The notes: generated by a model from the sequence alone, not told the origin. 64,000 nt of DNA from Paraburkholderia dioscoreae (GCF_902459535.1 NZ_LR699553.1:310001-374000); one strand, 5' to 3'. Counted from the first letter of the stretch, positions 49,308 through 58,218 are shown. Made by a program: numbers and translations.

Positions 49308-50888
49308 TTATTTGCTCTGCGTAGCAGGCGCCGAGGCCGGACCCGATGCACCGGGCACCGGCTGCGTGGGCTTGACCGCGACCGGCGCGGATGCCGACGC
49401 CGGCGGCTTGTTCTGCGCGAGACGACGCTCGGTCAGCGACTTCGACTCCTGCACCGGCTTGCCTTCCAGCTTGTTCAGAGCCTGTTGCAGCATGAAGTCG
49501 TCGGCCGAACCGAATTCCACCGGTTTGCGCTCGCGATCCTTCTGACGCTGTTCCGGCGTCTTCTTGTCGTTTTGCTCTTCAAGCTGGCGCAACTGGTCCA
49601 TGCGTTCCTGTTCGCGCTGTTCCGCTTCCTTCTTCTCGTTCGGATCCTGCGTGTTCGCAAGGTGATTCGAGTAGTCGACTTCGCGGGTGACGAGCGCGTC
49701 GTCCGGATCGCCTTCGGCGTATTGATCGACCGCGATGTCAGGACGGATACCCTTGTTCTGGATCGAACGGCCGCTCGGCGTGTAGTAGTACGCCGTGGTC
49801 AGACGCAGCGCGGTGTCTGCCGTCATGGGGCGCACGGTCTGCACCGAACCTTTGCCGAAGGTGGTCTTGCCGACGATCAGCGCACGATGCTGATCCTGCA
49901 GCGCGCCCGCGACGATTTCCGACGCCGACGCGGAGTACGCGTTGGTCAGCACGATCATCGGCACGGTCTTGAAGATCGGCGCTTCGTCCTTCAGCGGATC
50001 GCTGTCGAAGGATTGCAGGCGGTAGTTGTCGTAAGTGTCGCGATAGACCTGCTTCGAATCCGGAATCTGGCCGTTGGTGGACACCACCACCGAATTCGGC
50101 GGCAGGAACGCGCCGGCTACGCCGACCGCGCTTTGCAGCAGACCGCCGCCGTTATTGCGCAGGTCGAGCACGAGACCCTTCAGGTTCGGCTGCTGACGCG
50201 CGATGTCCTGCAGCTTCGCGGCCAGATCAGGCGTGGTGCGTTCCTGGAAGCTGGTGATGCGCACATACGCGTAACCCGGCGCGAGAATCTTCATCTTGAC
50301 CGACTGGACCTTGATGATCGCGCGCGTCACGGTGAGCGGGAAGGTGCGGTCGTCGGTCTTGCGGAAGATGGTGAGCGTGACCTTGGTGCCCGGGTCGCCG
50401 CGCATCTGCTTGACCGCCTGGTCGAGCGTCATGCCGCGCACGGGTTTGTCGTTGATGCGCGTGATCAGGTCGCCCGGACGGATGCCGGCGCGGAACGCGG
50501 GCGTGTCTTCGATCGGCGAAATTACTTTGATCAGGCCGTCTTCCGACGAGATCTCGATGCCGAGACCGGCGAAGCGACCCTTGGTCTGCTCCTGCAGTTC
50601 CTCGTAATCGGTCTTGTCGAGATAAGACGAGTGCGGGTCGAGGCTCGACACCATGCCCTTGATGGCAGCGGTGAGAAGCTTTTTGTCGTCGACCGGTTCG
50701 ACGTATTCATGCTTGATTTGCCCGAACACTTCGGCAAACAGCCGGAGCTGATCCAGCGGCAGCGGTGCAACGGCGCTGGAGGCGGCGCTAGCCGGTTGCT
50801 GCGCCGAAGCGGAAAGTTGCAGCGTGGCAAATGCACCGGTAGCAAGGCCCGCGGCAATCAGGCCGATATTTTTCAGGTTCTTTCGCAT
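49308..50888 (-). CDS. ctpA: C-terminal processing peptidase (S41 family)
   Basis: A 526-residue periplasmic protease. The signal peptide is LIAAGLATGAFATLQLSASA. A PDZ domain (about 95–180) includes GLGIEISSEDGLIKVISPIEDTPAFRAGIRPGDLI. The peptidase core has the serine in NAYSASASEIVAGALQD and the lysine in VGKTTFGKGSVQ. The C-terminal ~130 residues are charged, then Pro/Ala-rich. Such enzymes trim or degrade envelope proteins, including cell-wall hydrolases. It lies downstream of gpmA on the same strand, a pairing frequent in Burkholderiales. Confidence 0.93.
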   Translation of the reverse strand: MRKNLKNIGLIAAGLATGAFATLQLSASAQQPASAASSAVAPLPLDQLRLFAEVFGQIKHEYVEPVDDKKLLTAAIKGMVSSLDPHSSYLDKTDYEELQEQTKGRFAGLGIEISSEDGLIKVISPIEDTPAFRAGIRPGDLITRINDKPVRGMTLDQAVKQMRGDPGTKVTLTIFRKTDDRTFPLTVTRAIIKVQSVKMKILAPGYAYVRITSFQERTTPDLAAKLQDIARQQPNLKGLVLDLRNNGGGLLQSAVGVAGAFLPPNSVVVSTNGQIPDSKQVYRDTYDNYRLQSFDSDPLKDEAPIFKTVPMIVLTNAYSASASEIVAGALQDQHRALIVGKTTFGKGSVQTVRPMTADTALRLTTAYYYTPSGRSIQNKGIRPDIAVDQYAEGDPDDALVTREVDYSNHLANTQDPNEKKEAEQREQERMDQLRQLEEQNDKKTPEQRQKDRERKPVEFGSADDFMLQQALNKLEGKPVQESKSLTERRLAQNKPPASASAPVAVKPTQPVPGASGPASAPATQSK

Positions 50889-51193
50889 AGAGTCTGTTGC
50901 GGTCGGAAGCGCGTGGCAGCGTCGATAGAGATGGGGACGGACAAGTATAACTGCACACCCGCCAAGTCAGGGTGGAGCGCAGGCAATCGTGATTCGACAG
51001 CACGGGCCGGGCCTGGTTCGTGAGATTAGGCCCGCGACGCTGAAGTAATGTGCCGTAACAGCTTGATCGCGGCCGGAAAGAAGGCGCGCGTGAATGACGC
51101 GAGCCGCGCCAACCGGTATGTCTTGCCGGTCGGCGCGGCTGTTCGCCGCCATTCGCTTCGTTTCTGACGGCAACATGGCGGCGAGATGGCAAA
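50889..51193. other. Intergenic region between gpmA and ctpA with inverted repeat
   Basis: About 305 bp. A dyad AGCCGCGCC…GGCGCGGCT at 51102–51140, with ACCGG/CCGGT pairing nearer the loop, could form an imperfect hairpin after gpmA on the minus strand. No T run follows. No gene is supported. Confidence 0.4.
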
Positions 51194-51940
51194 TCAGCCT
51201 GCTTTGCCCTGCTTGGCGACTGCGGCTTGCGCCCTGGCGATCGCTTCCTGGTCGCCGAGATAGTAGTGCTTGATTGGTCGCAGGTTTTCGTCGAGTTCAT
51301 AGACAAGCGGCACGCCGTTCGGAATATTCAGACCGACGATGTCGTTGTCCGAAACATTGTCGAGGTATTTCACGAGGGCGCGGATCGAATTGCCGTGGGC
51401 GGCGATCAGAACCTGGCGGCCCGACTTGATGGCCGGCGCAATCGACTCGTTCCACAGGGGCAGAACGCGCGCGACCGTGTCCTTCAGGCATTCGGTGAGC
51501 GGCAACTGTTCGCGCGGCACCTTGGCGTAGCGCGGATCGTTGTAGGGCGCGCGCTCGTCCGTCGGCTCGAGAGCGGGCGGCGGCGTGTCGTAGCTGCGGC
51601 GCCAGACCAGCACCTGTTCGTCGCCGAATCTGGCGGCCGTTTCAGCCTTGTTCAGGCCCGACAGCGCGCCGTAGTGCCGTTCGTTCAGACGCCACGAATG
51701 CACCACCGGCAGGTACATCAGATCCATCTTGTCCTGCACGTGCCACAAGGTGCGGATCGCGCGCTTGAGCACCGACGTGTAGGCGATGTCGAACGTGTAG
51801 CCCGAATCCTTCAGCAGCACGCCCGCTTGCTGCGCCTCGTTGTTGCCCTGTTCGGTGAGGTCGACGTCGACCCAGCCCGTGAAGCGGTTTTCCTTGTTCC
51901 ACGTCGATTCGCCGTGGCGTATGAGAACGAGTTTGTACAT
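51194..51940 (-). CDS. gpmA: 2,3-bisphosphoglycerate-dependent phosphoglycerate mutase
   Basis: A 248-residue glycolytic enzyme interconverting 3- and 2-phosphoglycerate. The phosphohistidine is His9 in LVLIRHGESTWN. The second catalytic His is in VLIAAHGNSIRALVKYL, and NERHYGALSGLNK is the substrate-binding segment. Length and motifs match E. coli GpmA (250). It is divergent from the rhodanese gene, 137 bp away. Confidence 0.96.
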   Translation of the reverse strand: MYKLVLIRHGESTWNKENRFTGWVDVDLTEQGNNEAQQAGVLLKDSGYTFDIAYTSVLKRAIRTLWHVQDKMDLMYLPVVHSWRLNERHYGALSGLNKAETAARFGDEQVLVWRRSYDTPPPALEPTDERAPYNDPRYAKVPREQLPLTECLKDTVARVLPLWNESIAPAIKSGRQVLIAAHGNSIRALVKYLDNVSDNDIVGLNIPNGVPLVYELDENLRPIKHYYLGDQEAIARAQAAVAKQGKAG

Positions 51941-52025
51941 GAGATTGCCGGTCGGTAGTGAGGAAGCGGTAAAGCGCTGCGGGGATTCTCCGGGGGAGCG
52001 CCGCCATCGCGTCAGACGGTTATTT

Positions 52026-52031
52026 TATAAT
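52026..52031 (+). promoter_or_regulatory. -10 element of the rhodanese gene
   Basis: A perfect TATAAT. Transcription would start near 52038, downstream of the in-frame ATG at 52030. This supports the GTG at 52078 as the true start. No good -35 is visible. Confidence 0.45.
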
Positions 52032-52077
52032 GGCTGGATTGCCCTTTTCGATTTCTCTCTTTTTCGGCGGATCTTCC

Positions 52078-52503
52078 GTGAAGTTTTTCACTGATTACAC
52101 AAACCTTGTACTGATCGCGATCGTCCTCATCTCCGGTGGGTTGCTGCTGTGGCCGACGATCAGCCGGCGCGGCCGCGGCGGCCTGTCGGCCGCCGAAGCC
52201 ACTCAACTGATCAACCGGCGCAATGCTGCGGTGATCGACCTGCGTCCGTCCGCCGACTTCGCCAGCGGGCATTTGCCCGCGGCGCGGCACCTTGAATTTG
52301 CGGAGTTGCAGGCGAAGGTCGCGCAACTCGTGAAGAACAAGAGCAACCCGGTGCTGCTGGTATGCCAGACCGGCCAGCAGTCGAACAAGGCAGCGCGTAT
52401 CGTGCAGGATGCAGGGTATGCGGAAGTCCATGTTCTCGAAGGCGGTGTCGACGCCTGGCAGAAAGCCGGCATGCCGGTTGTGAAACAAGGAGCAGTCAAG
52501 TGA
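52078..52503 (+). CDS. Membrane-anchored rhodanese-like protein
   Basis: A 141-residue protein. An N-terminal helix (NLVLIAIVLISGGLLLW, about 8–24) anchors a single rhodanese domain (about 35–138). The active cysteine is in VLLVCQTGQQSNKAA (about 102), and DLRPSADFASGHLPAARH is the conserved CH2A-type region. It likely transfers sulfur or reduces persulfides. It overlaps grxC by 4 bp (GTGA) and precedes secB and gpsA, the gene order seen in many betaproteobacteria. The start choice rests on the -10 position and the GGCGGA motif before the GTG. Confidence 0.88.
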   Translation: MKFFTDYTNLVLIAIVLISGGLLLWPTISRRGRGGLSAAEATQLINRRNAAVIDLRPSADFASGHLPAARHLEFAELQAKVAQLVKNKSNPVLLVCQTGQQSNKAARIVQDAGYAEVHVLEGGVDAWQKAGMPVVKQGAVK

Positions 52504-52763
52504 ACAAAGTGATCATGTACAGCACCCAGGTGTGCCCGTATTGCCAGATGGCCGAACGTCTTTTAAAGTCGCGCGGCGTCGAGCACGTTGAAAAGGTACT
52601 GATCGACAAAGACCCGGCCCGCCGTGAAGAAATGATGACCCGGACCGGTCGCCGCACGGTGCCGCAAGTGTTCATCGGCGAGACGCATGTCGGCGGGTAC
52701 GATGACCTTTCTGCGCTCGATCGCGCGGGCGGTCTGATGCCGCTGCTCGAAGCAACCGCCTGA
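52500..52763 (+). CDS. grxC: Glutaredoxin 3
   Basis: An 87-residue dithiol glutaredoxin. The active site is CPYC (YSTQVCPYCQMAERLL). TVPQVFIGETHVGGYDDL carries the glutathione-binding TVP and GGYDD motifs. It uses the glutathione made by GshA/GshB encoded upstream to reduce protein disulfides. The GTG start overlaps the rhodanese stop. Confidence 0.95.
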   Translation: MNKVIMYSTQVCPYCQMAERLLKSRGVEHVEKVLIDKDPARREEMMTRTGRRTVPQVFIGETHVGGYDDLSALDRAGGLMPLLEATA

Positions 52764-52913
52764 ATTCGCACGCCCACGGGCGTGTGACAAGGGCGGCTGA
52801 ACACCAAGCCGGCGCGGCCTTGCCTCATCAGGGCGGCGGCGTGCCGCAACGATCTGGCGACCCATGCGAGCATGGGCCGCCGCTATGCATATCTATCAGG
52901 GAATCACTTCATC

Positions 52914-53384
52914 ATGTCCGACGAGAATAACCAGCCGTTCTTCAACATCCAGCGTATCTATCTGAAGGACATGTCGCTCGAGCAGCCGAACTCGCCGGGC
53001 ATCTTCCTCGAGCAGGAAATGCCCTCGGTCGAAGTCGAAGTCGACGTGAAGGCCGAGCGCCTCGCCGACACCGTGTTCGAAATCCTCGTCACGGGCACGG
53101 TCACCGCCAAGGTGTCGGACAAGGTTGCGTTCCTGATCGAAGCCAAGCAAGCCGGTATTTTCGATATCCGCAACATTCCCGCTGAGCAGATCGACCCGCT
53201 GGTCGGCATTGCCTGCCCGACCATTCTGTTCCCGTACCTGCGCTCGAATATCGCCGACGCGATCACCCGCGCCGGTTTCCCGCCGATCCATCTCGCCGAA
53301 ATCAACTTCCAGGCGCTGTACGAGCAACGCCTCGCGCAGATGGGCGGCCAGGACAGCGCGGCGCAAAACGGCGTCACGCACTAA
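52914..53384 (+). CDS. secB: Protein-export chaperone SecB
   Basis: A 156-residue cytoplasmic chaperone. NQPFFNIQRIYLKDMSLEQPNSP, FEILVTGTVTA and LVGIACPTILFPYLRSNIADAITRAGFPPIHLAEINFQALY are the conserved core. It forms a tetramer that holds precursors unfolded and delivers them to SecA. The ATG at 52914 is used; an upstream in-frame extension is not conserved. It precedes gpsA by 22 bp. Confidence 0.96.
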   Translation: MSDENNQPFFNIQRIYLKDMSLEQPNSPGIFLEQEMPSVEVEVDVKAERLADTVFEILVTGTVTAKVSDKVAFLIEAKQAGIFDIRNIPAEQIDPLVGIACPTILFPYLRSNIADAITRAGFPPIHLAEINFQALYEQRLAQMGGQDSAAQNGVTH

Positions 53385-53406
53385 CGTGTCGCGAGCTGTG
53401 TCGGCT

Positions 53407-54408
53407 ATGAAGGTTGCAGTCCTTGGCGCCGGCGCATGGGGCACCGCGCTCGCCGGCCATCTGGCCGTACGGCACGACACGGTGTTGTGGGCGCGCCAGC
53501 CCGCGCTCATTGCCGATCTCCGCACTTCGCACGAAAACGCCCGCTATCTGGCGGGCGTTGCCTTGCCGCCGGCGCTTCGCTATGAAACGGATCTGAACGC
53601 GGCGCTCGACCACGCGCTCGCCGACGACGCGTTATGCGTCGTGGCAACGCCCGTGGCCGGACTGCGCGGCCTGTTTCGGGCCATGCGCGACGCGGGCAAA
53701 GTCCCGGCGCATGTGGTATGGCTGTGCAAAGGTTTTGAAGCCGATTCGCAGTTGATGCCGCATCAGGTGGTCGCGGCCGAACTGCCGGAGCACGGCAGCA
53801 ACGGCGTGCTGTCCGGTCCGAGTTTCGCGCGTGAAGTCGGGCAGGGCTTGCCGGTCGCGTTGACCATTGCCAGTGCTTCGGCCGCGTGCCGCGAGCGCAC
53901 GGTCGCAGCGTTCCATCACGGCGCCATGCGCATCTACACCGGCGACGACGTCGTCGGCGTGGAAGTGGGCGGCGCGGTGAAAAACGTGCTCGCCATTGCA
54001 ACGGGTATCGCCGATGGACTCGGGCTCGGTCTGAACGCACGTGCGGCATTGATCACGCGCGGCCTCGCTGAAATGTCGCGTCTCGGCGTGACGCTCGGCG
54101 GACGTGCGGAAACGTTCACTGGGCTGACCGGCCTGGGCGATCTGATCCTGACCGCCACCGGCGATCTGTCGCGCAATCGCACAGTCGGCCTGCAACTCGC
54201 CGCGGGCCGCACGCTGGACGATATTCTCGGCGGCCTCGGTCACGTGGCCGAAGGCGTGCGTTGCGCGCAGGCGGTCCTTGCGATTGCCCGCGCTCATGCC
54301 ATCGAGATGCCTATCACGCAGGCGGTCTGTGCCGTTCTATTCGACGGCGTGGCTCCGCGCGACGCCGTCAGCGCCCTGCTGCGGCGCGACTCCAAAGCTG
54401 AAAGATAA
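53407..54408 (+). CDS. gpsA: NAD(P)H-dependent glycerol-3-phosphate dehydrogenase
   Basis: A 333-residue enzyme that makes sn-glycerol 3-phosphate for phospholipid synthesis. The nucleotide-binding motif is VLGAGAWGTALA (residues 5–16), and NP-type motifs VLSGPSFAREV and VEVGGAVKNVLAIATGIADGLGLGLNARAALITRG carry the catalytic lysine. TFTGLTGLGDLILTATGDLSRNR is also typical. A hairpin overlaps the stop codon (54397–54423). Confidence 0.95.
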   Translation: MKVAVLGAGAWGTALAGHLAVRHDTVLWARQPALIADLRTSHENARYLAGVALPPALRYETDLNAALDHALADDALCVVATPVAGLRGLFRAMRDAGKVPAHVVWLCKGFEADSQLMPHQVVAAELPEHGSNGVLSGPSFAREVGQGLPVALTIASASAACRERTVAAFHHGAMRIYTGDDVVGVEVGGAVKNVLAIATGIADGLGLGLNARAALITRGLAEMSRLGVTLGGRAETFTGLTGLGDLILTATGDLSRNRTVGLQLAAGRTLDDILGGLGHVAEGVRCAQAVLAIARAHAIEMPITQAVCAVLFDGVAPRDAVSALLRRDSKAER

Positions 54409-54423
54409 GCCTTGTCTTTCAGC
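54397..54423 (+). terminator. Hairpin at the end of gpsA
   Basis: GCTGAAAGA and TCTTTCAGC form a 9-bp stem around the gpsA stop codon. Only CGTTT follows, so termination strength is doubtful. A second dyad AGCCGTT/AACGGCT lies just downstream. Confidence 0.4.
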
Positions 54424-54542
54424 CGTTTGGCGCGCAAAAGCGCTGAACGGCTGCCCGCTATCGCTGTCCACGTTTTTATCGACGCTACGGATCAGCGAGG
54501 TTCCCATGCTCTCGTTTCAATCGTTGCACGCTCGAAGCACGC

Positions 54543-55055
54543 GTGGTCGACATCACCAAACTTGCCGTGGATGCGATCGTCAATGCCGCGAATACGTCGT
54601 TATTGGGCGGAGGCGGCGTGGACGGCGCAATTCATCGCGCGGCCGGCAAGGAGTTGACCCACGAGTGCGAGGCGCTCGGCGGCTGCGCGACCGGCGACGC
54701 GAAGCTGACAGGCGGCTACCGCTTGCCGGCCAGACACGTGATTCACGCGGTCGGTCCGCGCTGGCGGGGCGGCGCGCATGGCGAGGCCGATTTACTGGCG
54801 TCCTGCTATCAGCGTTCGCTCGAGGTGGCGCGCGAGGCGCAGTGCAGGAGCATTGCGTTCCCCGCGATCAGTTGCGGCATTTACCATTTTCCCGCCGACG
54901 AGGCCGTGCGAATTGCGCTCAGTGCGGTGCTCGCCACCTTGCCGCGCACGCCGCAGATCGAACAGGTGGTGTTCGCCTGTTTCGACGATGCCATGCTCAC
55001 GCGCTACGAGGCTGAATTGAAGCGCCGTCAGGCGCCGCCTTCAAAGCCGGTCTGA
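54543..55055 (+). CDS. Macrodomain O-acetyl-ADP-ribose deacetylase-like protein, start uncertain
   Basis: A 170-residue macrodomain protein in the open frame. DITKLAVDAIVNAANTSLLGGGGVDGAIHRAAG is the YmdB/MacroD signature (ADP-ribose binding); GDAKLTGGYRLPARHVIHAVGPRW and AFPAISCGIYHFP complete the fold. Macrodomain enzymes of this class remove ADP-ribose from proteins or hydrolyse O-acetyl-ADP-ribose. The only in-frame start is a GTG at 54543, which truncates the first beta strand and lacks a ribosome binding site. A well-placed ATG at 54506 (AGCGAGG, 4 nt upstream) is in another frame, suggesting a frameshift or sequence error. Confidence 0.78.
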   Translation: MVDITKLAVDAIVNAANTSLLGGGGVDGAIHRAAGKELTHECEALGGCATGDAKLTGGYRLPARHVIHAVGPRWRGGAHGEADLLASCYQRSLEVAREAQCRSIAFPAISCGIYHFPADEAVRIALSAVLATLPRTPQIEQVVFACFDDAMLTRYEAELKRRQAPPSKPV

Positions 55056-55498
55056 CGCCAGGCTTCGAACACCACGACAGCGACGGTATTCGATAGGTTC
55101 AGGCTGCGGTTGCCTGGACGCATGGGCAGGCGCACGCGCTGTTCGCTGGCGAACTGGTCGAGCACCAGGTCGGGCAGGCCGCGCGTTTCGGCGCCGAACA
55201 CGAACCAGTCGCCGGATTGAAACGCGCGCTCGTGAAAACGGCCCGAGCCGCGCGTAGTGAAGGCGAACATGCGCGCCGGGTCCGGCGATTCTTTGGCGAT
55301 GAATGCCGGCCAGTCGGCATGCACGTTCATTTGCGCGTACTCGTGATAGTCGAGGCCGGCGCGGCGCATTCTGGCGTCGTCGAGCGGAAAGCCGAGCGGT
55401 TCGATCAGATGCAACCGGGCGCCGGTATTGGCGCACAGGCGGATCACGTTGCCGGTGTTCGGCGGGATTTCCGGTTCTACGAGAACGACATTGAACAT
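55028..55498 (-). CDS. trmL: tRNA (cytidine/uridine-34 2'-O)-methyltransferase
   Basis: A 156-residue SPOUT methyltransferase that modifies the wobble nucleotide of certain leucine tRNAs. VVLVEPEIPPNTGNVIRLCANTGARLHLIEPLGFPLDD (about 4–42), FGAETRGLPD and the trefoil-knot segment RLPMRPGNRSLNLSNTVAVVVFEAWRQ are the TrmL signature. It overlaps the convergent macrodomain gene by 28 bp. It lies 18 bp downstream of comF and is probably co-transcribed with it. Confidence 0.94.
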   Translation of the reverse strand: MFNVVLVEPEIPPNTGNVIRLCANTGARLHLIEPLGFPLDDARMRRAGLDYHEYAQMNVHADWPAFIAKESPDPARMFAFTTRGSGRFHERAFQSGDWFVFGAETRGLPDLVLDQFASEQRVRLPMRPGNRSLNLSNTVAVVVFEAWRQTGFEGGA

Positions 55499-55516
55499 GG
55501 TGAGCTCAGGTTGAGA

Positions 55517-56302
55517 CTAGTTTTTCGGCGTGCGCAGCGCGACGAAGTTGGTGACCCGCCGCGCACCGGCGGCCTTGAGCGTGCGTGCCAACGCTTCGAG
55601 CGTCGCGCCGGTCGTCATCACATCGTCGACAATGCCGACGTGCAGGCCTTGCACGGATCCCGCAACCTTGAAGGCGCGGCCAACGTTCAGACGGCGGGCG
55701 TCGAGATCGAGGCGCGACTGCGGCGCGGTGTGAATCACCCGATGCAGCAAGGTGGCGTCGCTGCGCACGTGTAGCGCGCGAGCCAATGGCCTCGCGATCT
55801 GCCATGCCTGGTTATAGCCGCGCTCGATGAGGCGTTTTCTGGCAAGCGGCACGGGCGCTATCGCATCGGGCCATTCGGCAAGCTCCAGCCAGGAGTCCTG
55901 TGCAAGACGCGCAAGGCGTCGCCCGAACTCGTGCGCCAACATCAGGCGGGCGCGGAATTTCAGGCCGACCGCCAAGGTGTCGAGCGGCGCCCGGTAGTCG
56001 GCAAGGGCGAAGGTGGCGTCGAACGGCGGCGGCTCGCTGGCGCAATCTGCGCACCGGTACTGCGTGCGGGCCGCCCATCGCGTGACGGATAACGGCACCG
56101 CGCAGACGGTGCATCGCAACCGTCCTTCATTCCAGTAGGCCGCGTCGCAACCGGCGCAAATTGTCGTATGCGACAAATTGCCGCATAACGCGCACAGATT
56201 CGGCAGCGCAGCCTGTGCGACGCGCGGCCATGCGGAATGCACGGTGCGCGCAAAACGCGCGAACCGGCTGCCGGAAAACGACGAAATGGACCGGAATGGC
56301 AT
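55517..56302 (-). CDS. comF: ComF family protein (phosphoribosyltransferase domain)
   Basis: A 261-residue protein. The N-terminal zinc-ribbon has cysteine pairs LCALC, ICAGC, CTVC and CADC (about 40–95). The C-terminal half is a type I PRTase with VGIVDDVMTTGATLEALARTLKAAG, the PRPP-binding loop. ComF homologues are needed for natural transformation in several bacteria; with comM also in the window, DNA uptake ability is possible but unproven. Start ATG 56302; the frame extends upstream to 56407 without conserved sequence. Confidence 0.85.
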   Translation of the reverse strand: MPFRSISSFSGSRFARFARTVHSAWPRVAQAALPNLCALCGNLSHTTICAGCDAAYWNEGRLRCTVCAVPLSVTRWAARTQYRCADCASEPPPFDATFALADYRAPLDTLAVGLKFRARLMLAHEFGRRLARLAQDSWLELAEWPDAIAPVPLARKRLIERGYNQAWQIARPLARALHVRSDATLLHRVIHTAPQSRLDLDARRLNVGRAFKVAGSVQGLHVGIVDDVMTTGATLEALARTLKAAGARRVTNFVALRTPKN

Positions 56303-56386
56303 GACTGGACTGTCCGCGAAGGCCTTCCACGCTGAATGGAGGGAAACGAACGAGTATACTTCGGGCTCTACGCCAGTACGACACTC

Positions 56387-57352
56387 ATGTCCCCAACTCC
56401 CGCTCAATCAAGCCGTCCGGCCTATGATTCCCAGCGCCTCCGGCGGATCTTCGACCGCCGCGCAGCGACCTTCGGGGACGTCGCGTTCCTGCCGCGCGAA
56501 ATCGCGCAGCGCATGCGCGAGCGTCTCGACTACATCAAGGTCACGCCGTCGAGCGTGCTCGACGCTGGCTGTGGCATGGGCGAAGACATTCCCGCTTTGC
56601 GCGAGCGCTTTCCCGAGGCGCCGGTGTTCGGCTCCGACCTGTCGCACGGCATGCTCGCGCGCGCGCTGCAGCACGATTCCGGCGACACGAGCTGGCGGCG
56701 CTTTCTGCCGGCCACGCTCGGCAAGGCGCTCGGCGCTCGCGGACCGCGCTTCGCGCAAGCCGACTTTTCGGCGCTGCCGTTCGCGGCCGGCGCTTTCGAA
56801 TTCATCTGGTCCAATCTGGCGCTGCACTGGCATTCGCGGCCCGACCTCGTGTTTCCCGAGTGGCAGCGTGTGCTGAAGGTCAACGGCCTGCTAATGTTCA
56901 GCACGCTCGGTCCCGACTCGCTCAAGGAGCTGCGCGGCGCCTATGCCGAAGTCGAGGCCGCGCACGGGGTTGCCTCGCGCAAGCATGTGATCGACTTTGT
57001 CGACATGCATGACCTCGGCGATATGCTGGTCGAAAGTGGCTTCGAGATACCCGTGATGGACCAGGAAGTCTTGACCATTACCTATAAGTCTCCCGAATCG
57101 CTGCTCGCCGACGTGCGCCGCTGGGGCGCCTATCCGTTCGAGCGCGAAGCGTCGTCGGGCGCCGCCGCGCGCAGGCTGCACAAGGCTTTGCTGACGGCCC
57201 TCGAAGCCCGCCGGCGTGCCGACGGCACGATCGCGCTGACCTTCGAAGTGATCTACGGACACGCATGGAAAGCCGTGCCGCGCACCACGGCGGAAGGTCA
57301 CGGGATCGTGCGGATCGAGGACATCGGGCGAGGTTCGGCAAGGAATCGTTGA
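56387..57352 (+). CDS. BioC-like malonyl-ACP O-methyltransferase
   Basis: A 321-residue class I SAM methyltransferase. Motif I is SSVLDAGCGMGEDIPAL (about 56–72). FSALPFAAGAFEFIWSNLALHW corresponds to the BioC motif (ALQWCxD-type W), and LKVNGLLMFSTLGPDSLKELRGAY is highly typical. BioC methylates malonyl-ACP to start biotin pimelate synthesis. It stands alone here, with no other bio genes, so identity as BioC is probable but not certain. Start ATG 56387 is used over 56336. Confidence 0.85.
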   Translation: MSPTPAQSSRPAYDSQRLRRIFDRRAATFGDVAFLPREIAQRMRERLDYIKVTPSSVLDAGCGMGEDIPALRERFPEAPVFGSDLSHGMLARALQHDSGDTSWRRFLPATLGKALGARGPRFAQADFSALPFAAGAFEFIWSNLALHWHSRPDLVFPEWQRVLKVNGLLMFSTLGPDSLKELRGAYAEVEAAHGVASRKHVIDFVDMHDLGDMLVESGFEIPVMDQEVLTITYKSPESLLADVRRWGAYPFEREASSGAAARRLHKALLTALEARRRADGTIALTFEVIYGHAWKAVPRTTAEGHGIVRIEDIGRGSARNR

Positions 57353-57655
57353 GGAATCAACGAGGCGGTAAAGACGGCATCTGTTATGTCTGAAATTAGC
57401 GCTTCAAAAGACCCGCAAAAGGTGCGTCAAAACCGCGCGGAGGCTTGTCACGCCTGGCTTGTGGGCGAATCGGGGCTTGCTTGTGGATGCTATGGATCGC
57501 GCCTATAATGCGTCAGTTTGTCGCCCGGAGTTCCCACATTTGGGGCGGCAGGCCCGAGGCACAGGGCAGCAAGATAAGATGACGCGGCGGTGGTCGCGCG
57601 GCCAGAATAGCGGTCGCAAGCAATGACCGCGCGCGGCGATTCGCGGGAGGCAGCG
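57353..57655. other. Intergenic region with cox cluster promoter
   Basis: About 300 bp. It contains a sigma-70-like promoter (57481–57509), annotated separately. No gene is supported. Confidence 0.5.
57481..57509 (+). promoter_or_regulatory. Sigma-70-like promoter upstream of the cox cluster
   Basis: TTGTGG (57481–57486), 17-bp spacer, TATAAT (57504–57509). It would transcribe the DUF2244 gene and probably the cytochrome oxidase genes beyond it. Confidence 0.6.
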
Positions 57656-58129
57656 ATGGAAGCATCAGATCTGCTGGCGGATTCAGAACCAGTTCTCAAA
57701 GACTGGACGATGAAACGCAACTGTTCGATATCGCCGCGGCAGTTCGTATGTTTCTACGTGTCGCTTGCGTTTTTCTCGCTGGCAGTTGCTTTCATGCTGG
57801 TTCTGGTCGGCGCCTGGCTGGTGTTGCCGTTCACCGGTATCGAATTGCTGGCGGTAGGCATCGCGTTTGCCATATATGCGCGTCATGCTGTGGATTACGA
57901 GCGCATCCGGTTGTTTCAGAACCGGCTTGTCATCGAGCAGGTCAGTGCCGAGCAGCTCACGCAGTTCGAGTTCAATCCGCGCTGGGTGCGGATCGAGGCG
58001 GGCGCAACGCCGCGTGACCGGATCAAACTGGTCTCGCGCGGCCAGACGATCATGATCGGGCAACATCTCGCGCAGTATCGGCGCGCGCAGTTCGCAGGCG
58101 AATTGCGTATGTGGCTCACACGTTGTTAG
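57656..58129 (+). CDS. DUF2244 domain membrane protein
   Basis: A 157-residue protein with two adjacent transmembrane helices (FVCFYVSLAFFSLAVAFMLVLVGAWLVLPF and GIELLAVGIAFAIYARHAV, about 45–90). The C-terminal half is beta-rich and hydrophilic (RLVIEQVSAEQLTQFEFNPRWVRIEAG). DUF2244 proteins are commonly encoded just before ctaC in alpha- and betaproteobacteria and may help oxidase assembly; this is inferred from position. GGGAGGCAGCG is the ribosome binding site. Confidence 0.85.
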   Translation: MEASDLLADSEPVLKDWTMKRNCSISPRQFVCFYVSLAFFSLAVAFMLVLVGAWLVLPFTGIELLAVGIAFAIYARHAVDYERIRLFQNRLVIEQVSAEQLTQFEFNPRWVRIEAGATPRDRIKLVSRGQTIMIGQHLAQYRRAQFAGELRMWLTRC

Positions 58130-58218
58130 ACGTGTTGAGAGGCGCGGCGTTCACGGGGAGCGCGAGCAACCTGCCAGCGGGGTCGAGGGTTTGAATGGAA
58201 ATTTTGGGTAAGGAAGCT

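Noticed and set aside
48693..51023. A 776-codon open frame on the plus strand opposite the ThiF/MoeB gene and ctpA
   Set aside because: It is antisense to well-supported genes, has Arg/His/Val-rich composition typical of reversed GC-rich codons, and shows no motif.
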